Shown here: piece by piece, positions 1 through 6,758 of the stretch
Numbering within the stretch: the first letter of the stretch is position 1
Layout: every line of letters begins with the position of its first letter
DNA from: an uncultured Sutterella sp.
GTDB lineage: Bacteria; Pseudomonadota; Gammaproteobacteria; Burkholderiales; Burkholderiaceae_F
DNA: 14,940 nt
Assembly (NCBI GenBank): GCA_900770335.1
Contig: CAAGKD010000064.1
Coordinates: 1 to 14,940, forward strand
Direction of reading: 5' to 3'
Made by a program: the position numbers and the translations under genes
Notes under the pieces: model-generated
What the model was told of the DNA's origin: nothing
The model's database searches: none
What the model saw: only the letters and a program-made list of their open reading frames with translations

Positions 1-11
1 GGATTGCCGTG

Positions 12-55
12 ATTATAGGAGGGCGCCGCGACGGTTCCGGGAGCGCGGTTCGCTC
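12..55 (-). promoter_or_regulatory. possible -10 box and small hairpin at left edge
   Basis: The 63 bases downstream of the dehydratase gene hold no start of another gene. Read on the minus strand there is a 5-bp hairpin (GAGCG/CGCTC, 41-55) and then a perfect TATAAT at 17-12. No good -35 box stands 16-18 bases upstream of it. It may be a promoter for the next gene to the left, or chance. The sequence is too short to decide. Confidence 0.2.
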
Positions 56-63
56 GGGCGCCG

Positions 64-549
64 TCACCTGCTCATCCGGTCGAAATAGTCCTCGGGCGGG
101 TTGTAGACCGTGAGGACGGCCGAGGCCGCGTCGCATTCGCGCGCGGCGTCTCCATTCGGGCGGACCCGGACGGCGCAGTCGAACTGCCACAGGCCGTCGT
201 CGCTCTCGAAGCGCTTCTGCACGCGGCAGAAAAGCGTGTCTCCGGGAACGAGGGGGGCTTCACAGATCGTCATGCGGCGCGTGCCGAGCAGAAGCCCCGG
301 GCGCGGCGAGCCCCCTGCGAGGCGCTGCAGGCGACCGGCGAAGACGGCGATCGTCTGCGCCATCACCTCGATGAGGGCGAGCGGGGAGACGCGCCCCTCC
401 GGGCCGGCTGCGATCGAGTCGCGGCGCAGGGTCGTGAGGGACGAGGCGCCCTCGTCGTCCGCCGAGAGCACCGTGTCGATGAGGCGCATGGGCGGCTCCT
501 GGGAGATGAGCTCGCCCGCGGGGAGCGGGAAGATGAGGTCCTGGGGCAT
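64..549 (-). CDS. hotdog-fold 3-hydroxyacyl-ACP dehydratase, ApeP-like
   Basis: The 161-residue protein has the layout of a single hotdog dehydratase. The N-terminal stretch ISQEPPMRLIDTV (15-27) matches the family pattern P-M-x-L-I-D. The central helix LALIEVMAQTIAVFAG (57-72) carries the conserved Glu61 and the A-Q pair, and a strand GLLLGTRRM (85-93) follows. Such enzymes remove water from 3-hydroxyacyl-ACP during fatty-acid or polyene chain extension in the cytoplasm. It lies 44 bases behind a ketosynthase on the same strand, so the two are probably one operon, in the apeO-apeP order of aryl polyene clusters. In FabZ a histidine stands where this protein has Gln17; the change may be normal for the ApeP branch. 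The start ATG at 549 has no clear ribosome binding site. The dehydratase family is fairly sure, the aryl-polyene role is inference. Confidence 0.75.
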   Translation of the reverse strand: MPQDLIFPLPAGELISQEPPMRLIDTVLSADDEGASSLTTLRRDSIAAGPEGRVSPLALIEVMAQTIAVFAGRLQRLAGGSPRPGLLLGTRRMTICEAPLVPGDTLFCRVQKRFESDDGLWQFDCAVRVRPNGDAARECDAASAVLTVYNPPEDYFDRMSR

Positions 550-593
550 TTGCGAAGGATGTCTGGACGTGAGCCTGAGCGAGAGAAGGGCGG

Positions 594-1883
594 TCAGATC
601 CGGCGGGCCTGACCGCGACCGGTCCGATCGATGCGTTCAAGGAGCACCGCGGCGTTGCTGCCGCCGAAGGCGAAGGCCGCGGCGAGAATGCGCGGGGCGG
701 CGAGGCGCTGCGGCTCCGCGGCCGGGCCCGTGAGGGCTGCGAGGAACTCCGGGCGGATCTGCGGGTCGGCCGACGGGGCGGTGTCGGTCTGGAAGTTGAG
801 CGGGAGCCTGGAATCGACTCCGGCGAGGAGCCCCCAGGCGACGGCCGCGCTGAAGGCGCCCGCGCCGGCGAGCTGGTGGCCGGCCGCGCGCTTGAGCGAG
901 GCGCAGGGAACGCCCGGGAGCGCCGCAAGCATCGCCCGGGACTCCATGGCGTCGTTCTGCTGCGTCGCGGTGCCGTGCAGGAGCGCGAGGCCGATGTCGC
1001 GGGGCCCGAGCCCCCCGAGCGCCGCCCGGATTGCCTCCGCCGCGCCCCGGCCCTCGGGCTCGGGCGCGCAGATGTGGTGGGCGTCGGAGGTTTCGCCCCC
1101 GCCCGCGAGGCGCACGCGCGCGTCGGGAAAGGCCTTCTCGTCGGTGGAAAGCAGCAGGAACCCGCCGCCTTCGCCCAGGTGCAGTCCGGAGCGGTCGGCC
1201 GAGAAGGGCCTCGCGCGCCGGGCGCTTCTTGCGCCGAGCGCTGAGAAGCCCCCTTCGGTGAGGGGCGAGAGCACGTCGACGCCTCCGGCGACCACGGCGC
1301 GCACGCGGCCGATCGAGAGGAGCCGCGCGCCCTCGAGGATCGCCTTGGCGCTCGCCGTGCAGGCGGTCGAGACCGTGATGACCGGCCCCGTGACGCCCGC
1401 GGCCCGCGCTATCTCCGGGGCCGTGCGGCCGATGTCCATGAGCCCCCAGGTCTCTTCGGGCGAGGCTTCGGGCCGCTCGCGCAGGATCCGCGTCACTTCG
1501 CGCGTGCCGCCCGTGGTGCTGCCGAAGACGAAGCCGATCTCGTCGGCGGGAATCCCCGCGGCGAGGGCCTTTTCAAAGAGGGGCGCTGCGCCCGCGAGGG
1601 CGAGGAGGAGCTCGCGCGTGCGCTCCCCTTCGGGCACGCCGAGCTTTTCGGCGGCGGCGAGGCCGCGCTCGAGGACGGCGTCGGGAGCCGCGCCCTCGGG
1701 CGCATCGCCCCAGGGTGCAGGGTTCGCGAGGCGCGAGAGCGTCGCGGCGACGTCGTCCCCGAGGGCCGAGGAGAGCGTGGCGGCGGGAACGAGGATCCCG
1801 GGGCCGGGACGGCTGCGGGAGGCGCAGGCGCATCCGGCGGCTTCGGGATCGGGTTCGGGCGGCGTGGTCTTGAGGTCGGTCAT
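594..1883 (-). CDS. beta-ketoacyl-ACP synthase (KAS I/II type), ApeO-like
   Basis: The 429-residue thiolase-fold condensing enzyme keeps the full Cys-His-His triad: Cys175 in VSTACTASAKA, His303 in LLHGTATQQND and His336 in KRAAGHQLAGA, with the usual Lys331 before the last motif. It would join malonyl-ACP to a growing acyl-ACP by decarboxylative Claisen condensation in the cytoplasm. The intact Cys argues against a chain-length factor. The N-terminus is shorter and less typical than FabF (no clear VVITG start), which is common in ketosynthases of aryl polyene clusters. I chose ATG 1883. A longer reading from TTG 1967 would start inside the -35 box of the promoter found here, so it is unlikely. 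No strong ribosome binding site precedes 1883. A dehydratase follows after 44 bases. Enzyme class is sure; membership in an ape cluster is likely but rests on this pair only. Confidence 0.85.
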   Translation of the reverse strand: MTDLKTTPPEPDPEAAGCACASRSRPGPGILVPAATLSSALGDDVAATLSRLANPAPWGDAPEGAAPDAVLERGLAAAEKLGVPEGERTRELLLALAGAAPLFEKALAAGIPADEIGFVFGSTTGGTREVTRILRERPEASPEETWGLMDIGRTAPEIARAAGVTGPVITVSTACTASAKAILEGARLLSIGRVRAVVAGGVDVLSPLTEGGFSALGARSARRARPFSADRSGLHLGEGGGFLLLSTDEKAFPDARVRLAGGGETSDAHHICAPEPEGRGAAEAIRAALGGLGPRDIGLALLHGTATQQNDAMESRAMLAALPGVPCASLKRAAGHQLAGAGAFSAAVAWGLLAGVDSRLPLNFQTDTAPSADPQIRPEFLAALTGPAAEPQRLAAPRILAAAFAFGGSNAAVLLERIDRTGRGQARRI

Positions 1884-1938
1884 CGCGATGGACTTGCCGC
1901 GGGCGGCGGACTGAAGGCAGGTCTGAAGGAATGCATGA

Positions 1939-1967
1939 ATTATCCCGCGAGGCGGGACGGTTTTCAA
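1939..1967 (-). promoter_or_regulatory. sigma-70 promoter of the ketosynthase-dehydratase pair
   Basis: On the minus strand TTGAAA (1967-1962) and GATAAT (1944-1939) are 17 bases apart, five of six matches in each box. The predicted transcript starts near 1932 and gives a leader of about 50 bases before ATG 1883. The spacer contains a perfect small inverted repeat CCCGC-CTC-GCGGG (1956-1944) that touches the -10 box and could be an operator; no regulator is encoded nearby. Confidence 0.65.
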
Positions 1968-2030
1968 AGCGGGCGCCGGGCGGATCGCTCCGGACCGCCG
2001 GCGCGCCCCCCGACCGTGCGGCCCGCCCGC

Positions 2031-2082
2031 GGGACCGTCCGTCCGCGCGCGGTATCATTCGGCCCATGATCGGCCCATGATC
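2031..2082 (+). promoter_or_regulatory. weak promoter and tandem 11-bp repeat before endA
   Basis: A TATCAT at 2053-2058 could serve as -10, with a poor -35 (GGGACC, 2031-2036) 16 bases upstream. Directly after it the 11-base unit GGCCCATGATC occurs twice head to tail (2061-2071 and 2072-2082), where the transcript would begin. The repeat could bind a regulator or be a simple duplication. The ATG triplets inside the repeat lack a ribosome binding site. Confidence 0.3.
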
Positions 2083-2128
2083 GGGGCCGGACGCGTCAAA
2101 ACAGGAACATTTCAACGGGGAGCGCCCG

Positions 2129-3025
2129 ATGGCAGAAAAGACCTCCAGCAGCTCAAGGCGTTCGCAGAGCTCGAAGACTGCGGCGGGCTCGGCGAACTCG
2201 GCGGAGGGAGCCCCCGCGGACAGGACCGAGGTCGTCGCCCGGCTCCTCGCTCTCCTTCTCAGGAATCAGAAATTGCGCAAGTTCACGCTTCCCGTCGTCG
2301 CCCTCGCCGGGGCGTTCTTCTACCTCACGGCCTCGGCCGGCGGCAACCAGACGATCGAGTCCTTCAGCCAGGCCAAGAAGCTCCTCGAGACCCAGGTCTA
2401 CGCGGACCATCGCGTGACGCTCTACTGCGGCGCGCCCTTTGACGCGAAGAAGAACATCACGCTGCCAGCCGGCTTCACGACGCCCTCGCACGAGAAGCGC
2501 GCGGCCCGCGTTGAATGGGAGCACGTCGTCCCCGCGGAGAACTTCGGGCGCTTCTTCACCGAATGGCGCGAGGGCGACAAGGCCTGCATCGAGGAGAGCG
2601 GCAAGGCCTACAAGGGCCGTCGCTGCGCGGACCGCGCGAGCCGCGACTACCGCCTGATGCAGGCGGACCTCTACAACCTCTATCCGGCCGTGGGCGCCGT
2701 GAACGCCCTGCGCTCGAACTACAACTACGCGATGCTCCCCGGGGCGTCGTCGACCTTCGGCTCGTGCGAAATGAAAATCTCCCAGGGCCGCGCCGAGCCT
2801 CCGGAGCGCGCCCGCGGCACGATCGCCCGCTCGACCCTCTACATGGCCGACGCCTACTCGCGCTACCGCATCTCCGACCAGCAGCGCCAGCTCATGGAGG
2901 CCTGGAACAGGATGTATCCGGCCGACGAGTGGGAGTGCACGCGCGCCGAGCGCATCGCCCGCATCCAGGGCAATCCGAACCGCTTCGTCGAGGAGGCCTG
3001 CCGCAGGGCGGGCCTGAGGAAGTGA
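2129..3025 (+). CDS. endA: endonuclease I (EndA family), membrane-tethered
   Basis: The 298-residue protein is a His-Me finger non-specific nuclease. WEHVVPAENFG (130-140, catalytic His132) is the signature. DLYNLYPAVGAVNALRSNYN (180-199) supplies the metal-binding Asn/arginine part, and FGSCEMKI (210-217) and ARGTIARSTLYM (228-239) complete the fold. EndA cleaves DNA in the periplasm of Gram-negative bacteria. The E. coli enzyme has about 235 residues and a cleaved signal. Here an additional serine-rich, charged N-terminus (1-50) precedes a hydrophobic segment LPVVALAGAFFYLTA (54-68) without a clear cleavage site, so the enzyme is probably anchored with its domain in the periplasm. ATG 2129 has GGGGAG about seven bases upstream. 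The next gene follows after 45 bases and is probably co-transcribed. Family is certain, topology is inferred. Confidence 0.93.
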   Translation: MAEKTSSSSRRSQSSKTAAGSANSAEGAPADRTEVVARLLALLLRNQKLRKFTLPVVALAGAFFYLTASAGGNQTIESFSQAKKLLETQVYADHRVTLYCGAPFDAKKNITLPAGFTTPSHEKRAARVEWEHVVPAENFGRFFTEWREGDKACIEESGKAYKGRRCADRASRDYRLMQADLYNLYPAVGAVNALRSNYNYAMLPGASSTFGSCEMKISQGRAEPPERARGTIARSTLYMADAYSRYRISDQQRQLMEAWNRMYPADEWECTRAERIARIQGNPNRFVEEACRRAGLRK

Positions 3026-3070
3026 GGCGCCGGCGCCCCGACCTTTTCTGAACCCGGAGGTTCCCGCGAA

Positions 3071-4543
3071 GTGATGCAGCGTCTCTACGGATTCGTCCGC
3101 GCGCACTCGCGCGCCGTCTTCGCGCTTGCCGCGGTCGTCGCGGCTGGTGAAGCCGCCTTCATCGGCTGGCAGCGCTCCGTGCAGGCGCGGCTTCTCGAGG
3201 AGATCGCCGGGCAGGAGCTCCTGCCGCCCTCGGTGATGGTGACGGCGACCCCCGTCGAGCGCGGGCCCTTCCGCTGGCGCGACCGCCTTCGGATCACCGT
3301 CGCCTCGAGCCTCTTCTCGGGCGACCCCTCGGCCGCGCCCTTCTCGCTCGAGGCGGACGTCGTCGCGCAGTTCGGGCCCTTCGGCCTCACGGGCGACGTC
3401 TATCCGCTCAACACCACGGTGAGCACCGCCGGGCTCCTCATGCGGCTTGCGGGAACCCATCCGCGCCTCGCGCTGCGCTACCGCTGGGCGGTGCTGCGCC
3501 GCGAGCTGCAGATGGTCGCGACGGCTCAGCCCTTCGACATCCAGCTCGACGCGGACGAGCCCGGCGTCGGGCCCATGTCCTGGCACCTCTCGGCGAGCAA
3601 GCCCGTCGCCTGGCGCCTGCGCGTGGGTCGCGACGCGGTGCTCCACGGCGACCTCTCGGCCCCCGAGCTCACCGGGGGCCTCACGGATCCGGCCGCGAAC
3701 ATGTACCGCTTCGAGGTCAGCAGCGCGCGGCTCAAGACCGTCTCGCGCTGGAAGAGCGGAGCGGGCGGCGCCAGGGAGCAGGGGGGCTCTGCGCCGACGC
3801 CGCTCTCGGTCGGCCACGTTCATGCGGAGGCTTCGGCCGGGGACGGCTGGTACCTGGGCGAAGGGCGCTTCACCGCGGAGCGCTTCGCCATGGACGCGGG
3901 CGACTGGCGGGGAGCCCTCACGCTTCGGCTCGACCGCGTCTCGGCCTCGGCCGAGCAGACCGAGAACGTCCGCGAAAGCGAGCTCGAGGGCGCCTACGCG
4001 ATCGGCGCGAAGCGCCTTGAGGCCGCGATCGACTCGCCCCGGTCTGGGATCGAGCGGCGCCTCGCAGGCCGGAATCTGCGGCTGCGCCTCACCGCGGACA
4101 GCGTTCCCTCGGAGCTCATCGCGAACTCCATCGACGAATACCGTACGGGAAGGATCCTCGAGCGGGCGGCGCCGCTCGCGCTCACGATCGAGGAGCTCTC
4201 GCTCGCTCCCGCACGGCCCGGCGAAGCCGCCACGCATCTCGAGGCCGGGCTGCGGGCGGAGAAGGTCGGCAGAGCGGCGAAGGCGCAGGATCCCGGCCGG
4301 CCGGCGGATCCCTGCCCGGGCTGCCGCAGGGCGCTCGAGGGCGTGCGGATCGACTGGCGCCTCGCGGCCGACGTCTCCGCGCCCGTTTTGGACATGGTCG
4401 AGACGATTCTGCACGGCGCGCGCGCCGACACGCGCGGGGGGAGCCTCGCGAGCCTCATGGAGCGGCGCGAAACCGCCTCCGGCCCCGTCTGGAGCGTGCG
4501 GCTCTCCGGGAGCGCGGGGGGCTCCGCCGCTCCGGCGGAGTGA
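3071..4543 (+). CDS. membrane-anchored periplasmic protein, YdgA/DUF945-like
   Basis: The 490-residue protein has one N-terminal membrane helix (about 13-32, FALAAVVAAGEAAFIGW) and a long, non-membrane body rich in alternating strands, with no cysteine pair or enzyme motif that I can see before residue 410. A CPGC motif occurs near residue 417. Size, single N-terminal anchor and beta-rich repeat-like body resemble the YdgA/DUF945 family (E. coli YdgA about 500 residues), whose function is poorly known. This assignment is from overall pattern only; an AsmA-like protein is an alternative. GTG 3071 is followed at once by ATG 3074; GGAGG (3056-3060) is ten bases before the GTG and thirteen before the ATG, which favours GTG. 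It lies 45 bases behind endA on the same strand and a hairpin follows its stop. Confidence 0.8.
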   Translation: MMQRLYGFVRAHSRAVFALAAVVAAGEAAFIGWQRSVQARLLEEIAGQELLPPSVMVTATPVERGPFRWRDRLRITVASSLFSGDPSAAPFSLEADVVAQFGPFGLTGDVYPLNTTVSTAGLLMRLAGTHPRLALRYRWAVLRRELQMVATAQPFDIQLDADEPGVGPMSWHLSASKPVAWRLRVGRDAVLHGDLSAPELTGGLTDPAANMYRFEVSSARLKTVSRWKSGAGGAREQGGSAPTPLSVGHVHAEASAGDGWYLGEGRFTAERFAMDAGDWRGALTLRLDRVSASAEQTENVRESELEGAYAIGAKRLEAAIDSPRSGIERRLAGRNLRLRLTADSVPSELIANSIDEYRTGRILERAAPLALTIEELSLAPARPGEAATHLEAGLRAEKVGRAAKAQDPGRPADPCPGCRRALEGVRIDWRLAADVSAPVLDMVETILHGARADTRGGSLASLMERRETASGPVWSVRLSGSAGGSAAPAE

Positions 4544-4587
4544 GCCGAGGCGCATGTGCGCCGGCCTTCAGCGGTCGTCGTCTCCGG

Positions 4588-4619
4588 CCGCGGGCGGTCG
4601 AATTCCGGACCGTCCGCGG
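4588..4619 (+). terminator. hairpin after the endA operon
   Basis: CCGCGGGCGGTC (4588-4599) pairs with GACCGTCCGCGG (4608-4619) over all 12 positions, one of them G-T, around an 8-base loop GAATTCCG. Only a short CTTT tract follows at 4624-4627, so termination may be weak or Rho-assisted. A second perfect palindrome GGCGCATGTGCGCC lies at 4549-4562, just after the stop codon of the preceding gene. Confidence 0.5.
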
Positions 4620-4678
4620 TGCGCTTTGCGACCATGGGCGTTTTCCTCATCTAGGCAGAATGTCTTAGATAGCATAGA

Positions 4679-4725
4679 GTCTCCGGGTCCCGCTTGGAGA
4701 CGGGCGGCGCAACGGACGCCGCCCG
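4679..4725 (+). promoter_or_regulatory. two adjacent hairpins in the leader of the C69 dipeptidase gene
   Basis: GTCTCC (4679-4684) pairs with GGAGAC (4696-4701), and immediately after it CGGGCGGC (4701-4708) pairs with GCCGCCCG (4718-4725). They lie about 95-140 bases before ATG 4820. An AT-rich patch at 4641-4676 just upstream (with TAGCAT at 4670-4675) is the likely promoter area, though no good -35/-10 pair is visible. No U-tract follows, so these are probably leader structures and not a terminator. Confidence 0.35.
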
Positions 4726-4819
4726 CGCCGGGACGAAAGCGCCCTGCTCGGGCTCATGCGCTTCGCGTGAGGCCAGGCGGAGTCGCTGCACCGCCACCCA
4801 AAGGAAAAGGAGCATTCTC

Positions 4820-6346
4820 ATGCACCAATTCAAGCCTGCCGCCGCCGCGCTCTCGCTCGGCCTCGCCTTCGGACTCTCGCTCGGCCTCTCGGGCTCCGCG
4901 CTCGCCTGCACGACCGTCGTCGCAGGGGCCGGCGCGACCGCCGACGGCTCGATTCTCGTCGCTCGCGCCGCGGACAGCTCCGCGCTCAAGGCCCAGCACC
5001 TCGTGATCCATCCGGCCACGAAGGGCGTGAAGGGCATGTACCGCACGGCCGATCATCAGGGCGCCAACAACTTCGAGTATCCGCTTGCGGAGAACGGCAT
5101 GCGCTACACGACCGTCCCGAACTGGAAGACCGGGATCCACGGCGCCACGGGCTTCAACGAGGCGGGCGTGGGCTTCTCCGGAACGGAGTCGATCTTCGCT
5201 CGGCCTGACGTTCTGAAAATCGACCCGTACGTCGAGGCGACGGGCATCACCGAGGACGACATTCCGGAGGTGCTGCTGCCGCGCGCCCGGACGGCCCGCG
5301 AGGGCGTCGAGCTCCTCGGCTCGATCATCGAGACGATCGGCGCGGGCGAGGGCTTCGGCGTCGTGATCATGGACGAGAGGGAGGTGTGGTACCTCGAGAC
5401 CGGATCGGGTCACAACTGGCTCGCGCAGCGCGCTCCGCGCGATCGCTACTTCGCCTCGGGCAACCAGGGCCGCCTGCAGGCTTATGACCCGAAGAGCGAG
5501 GACTTCCTCGCCTCGAAGGACCTCGTGAGCTTTGCCGAGCGCAACGGCTTTTACGACGCCAAGCGCGACGGCGCCTTCAATTTCTCGAAGGCCTACACGC
5601 GCGACGACGATCGCGACCGCGACTACAACGATCCGCGCGTGTGGCAGATCCAGAAGCTCCTCACGCCCTCGCTCGAGCAGAAGGTGACGGACGGGCGCGC
5701 CTTCCCGGTCTGGACCGAGCCTGAGCGCAAGCTCACGGTCGCCGACATGAAGGCGATTCTGAGGAACCACTACGAGTCGGGCGAGCTCGCCGCGCACGAC
5801 CCCTACACGAACGGCCTCAAGGGCGACGCCGAGCCCTTCCGTCCGATCAGCGTCTTCCGCACGTACGAGAGCCACGTCATGCAGGTGCGTCCCTGGCTGC
5901 CCCGCGAGATCGGCGAAGTGACGCACCTCGCCATGGGCATGGCAGACCTCTCGGTCTACGTGCCGGTCTACGCGGGCATGTCGACCTATCCCGAGCACTG
6001 GGGAATGGGCACGGACAAGGCCGACGACGCAAGCCTCTACTGGAAGTTCAGAAAGCTCCAGACGCTCGTCATGACCGACTACCCGACGCTCGCGCCCGTC
6101 GTGAAGAAGGGCTACGCGGAGTTTGAAAAGGAGCTGGGCGAGCGGCAGGCCGCGTTCGAAGCGGAGTACGTCGAGCTCGTGAAGAAGGACCCGGCCGCCG
6201 CACAGAAGGCGCTTGACGGGTTCTGCGTGAAGGCGATGAGCGACGCCGAGGCGGTGACGGCCCGTCTCATGAACGAGGTCTTCACGATCCGAACGACCGA
6301 CATCCAGAAGGCGAACTTCTTCGCGAACCGCAAGAAGAAGGACTGA
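4820..6346 (+). CDS. secreted C69-family dipeptidase
   Basis: The 508-residue protein belongs to peptidase family C69 (PepD/dipeptidase A), N-terminal-nucleophile hydrolases that release amino acids from dipeptides. A signal peptide of 29 residues (hydrophobic core ALSLGLAFGLSLGLSG) ends with SALA just before Cys30, in CTTVVAGAGATADGSILVAR. Family members use the N-terminal Cys as nucleophile, so signal peptidase I cleavage after ALA would expose the active residue directly. ADSS (51-54) matches the family's R-x-x-D-S region, and FASGNQGRL further on matches the conserved A-N-Q block. The protein should act in the periplasm. ATG 4820 has AAGGAG seven bases upstream; an upstream in-frame reading from 4694 has no such signal and would disrupt the signal peptide. 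Hairpins follow the stop. Family and export are well supported; substrate range is unknown. Confidence 0.92.
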   Translation: MHQFKPAAAALSLGLAFGLSLGLSGSALACTTVVAGAGATADGSILVARAADSSALKAQHLVIHPATKGVKGMYRTADHQGANNFEYPLAENGMRYTTVPNWKTGIHGATGFNEAGVGFSGTESIFARPDVLKIDPYVEATGITEDDIPEVLLPRARTAREGVELLGSIIETIGAGEGFGVVIMDEREVWYLETGSGHNWLAQRAPRDRYFASGNQGRLQAYDPKSEDFLASKDLVSFAERNGFYDAKRDGAFNFSKAYTRDDDRDRDYNDPRVWQIQKLLTPSLEQKVTDGRAFPVWTEPERKLTVADMKAILRNHYESGELAAHDPYTNGLKGDAEPFRPISVFRTYESHVMQVRPWLPREIGEVTHLAMGMADLSVYVPVYAGMSTYPEHWGMGTDKADDASLYWKFRKLQTLVMTDYPTLAPVVKKGYAEFEKELGERQAAFEAEYVELVKKDPAAAQKALDGFCVKAMSDAEAVTARLMNEVFTIRTTDIQKANFFANRKKKD

Positions 6347-6375
6347 GTGGACTGAACGGTCGGTCAGACTGACGA

Positions 6376-6405
6376 GGGCGGACGGCTTCCTGAGGCGGTC
6401 CGCCC
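6376..6405 (+). terminator. first hairpin after the C69 gene
   Basis: GGGCGGAC (6376-6383) pairs with GTCCGCCC (6398-6405) around a 14-base loop; no T-tract follows. A short palindrome GTCAGACTGAC lies just before it at 6363-6373. It may stabilise the 3' end or help termination at the second hairpin downstream. Confidence 0.35.
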
Positions 6406-6448
6406 GATTCGCCTGATCCTCCCCGTTTCGGATGATCCTCGAATGGCA

Positions 6449-6480
6449 CGGGGCGCTTCGGGCGCCTCGCTTCGTTTTCG
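6449..6480 (+). terminator. second hairpin with T-rich tail after the C69 gene
   Basis: CGGGGCGC (6449-6456) pairs with GCGCCTCG (6462-6469) with one G-T pair, closing a TTCGG loop. It is followed by CTTCGTTTTCG. This is the better candidate for the factor-independent terminator of the dipeptidase gene. Confidence 0.5.
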
Positions 6481-6591
6481 CGGGCGGCGTCCCGCTCAAT
6501 ACGAATTTTTACTTATGACCGGATGCAAGTGATTACCCGAGGCTTCGCCGATCTCCGAGAAAAACCATGGGTTCGAGAGGGAGAACACTCT

Positions 6592-6620
6592 TTTTTGGGG
6601 CGCCCTGCGAATGGTAAAAT
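6592..6620 (+). promoter_or_regulatory. probable promoter of the AbgA-like gene
   Basis: TAAAAT (6615-6620) is a good -10 box; TTTTTG (6592-6597) lies 17 bases upstream as a weak -35. The region 6481-6680 is clearly more AT-rich than its surroundings. The predicted leader is about 130 bases long and I see no known riboswitch fold in it. Short open frames here (for example 6523-6747) have no ribosome binding site and atypical composition, so I do not call them genes. Confidence 0.4.
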
Positions 6621-6758
6621 CCGGGGCGGCGCAACTACGTACATTCGCGTAATCCGCGCCCTTTTTCAGGCGACCGTCCCTTCCGAATCCTTTAGATCTC
6701 CTTTGATCCTTCCCGAGGCCGGTCCGCGCCGCCCCCACCCGCATTGAAAGCATCCAAA

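Noticed and set aside
2153..4555. An 800-codon open frame on the minus strand opposite endA and the YdgA-like gene
   Set aside because: Arginine/alanine-rich shadow translation with no domain, opposite a certain endA gene.
4694..4819. Longer start for the C69 dipeptidase
   Set aside because: The extension covers the leader hairpins, lacks a ribosome binding site at its start and would bury the signal peptide; ATG 4820 has AAGGAG in place.
4905..4911. Lipoprotein signal on the C69 dipeptidase
   Set aside because: The residues before Cys30 are A-L-A; a lipobox needs Leu at -3 and a small residue at -2, so signal peptidase I processing fits better.
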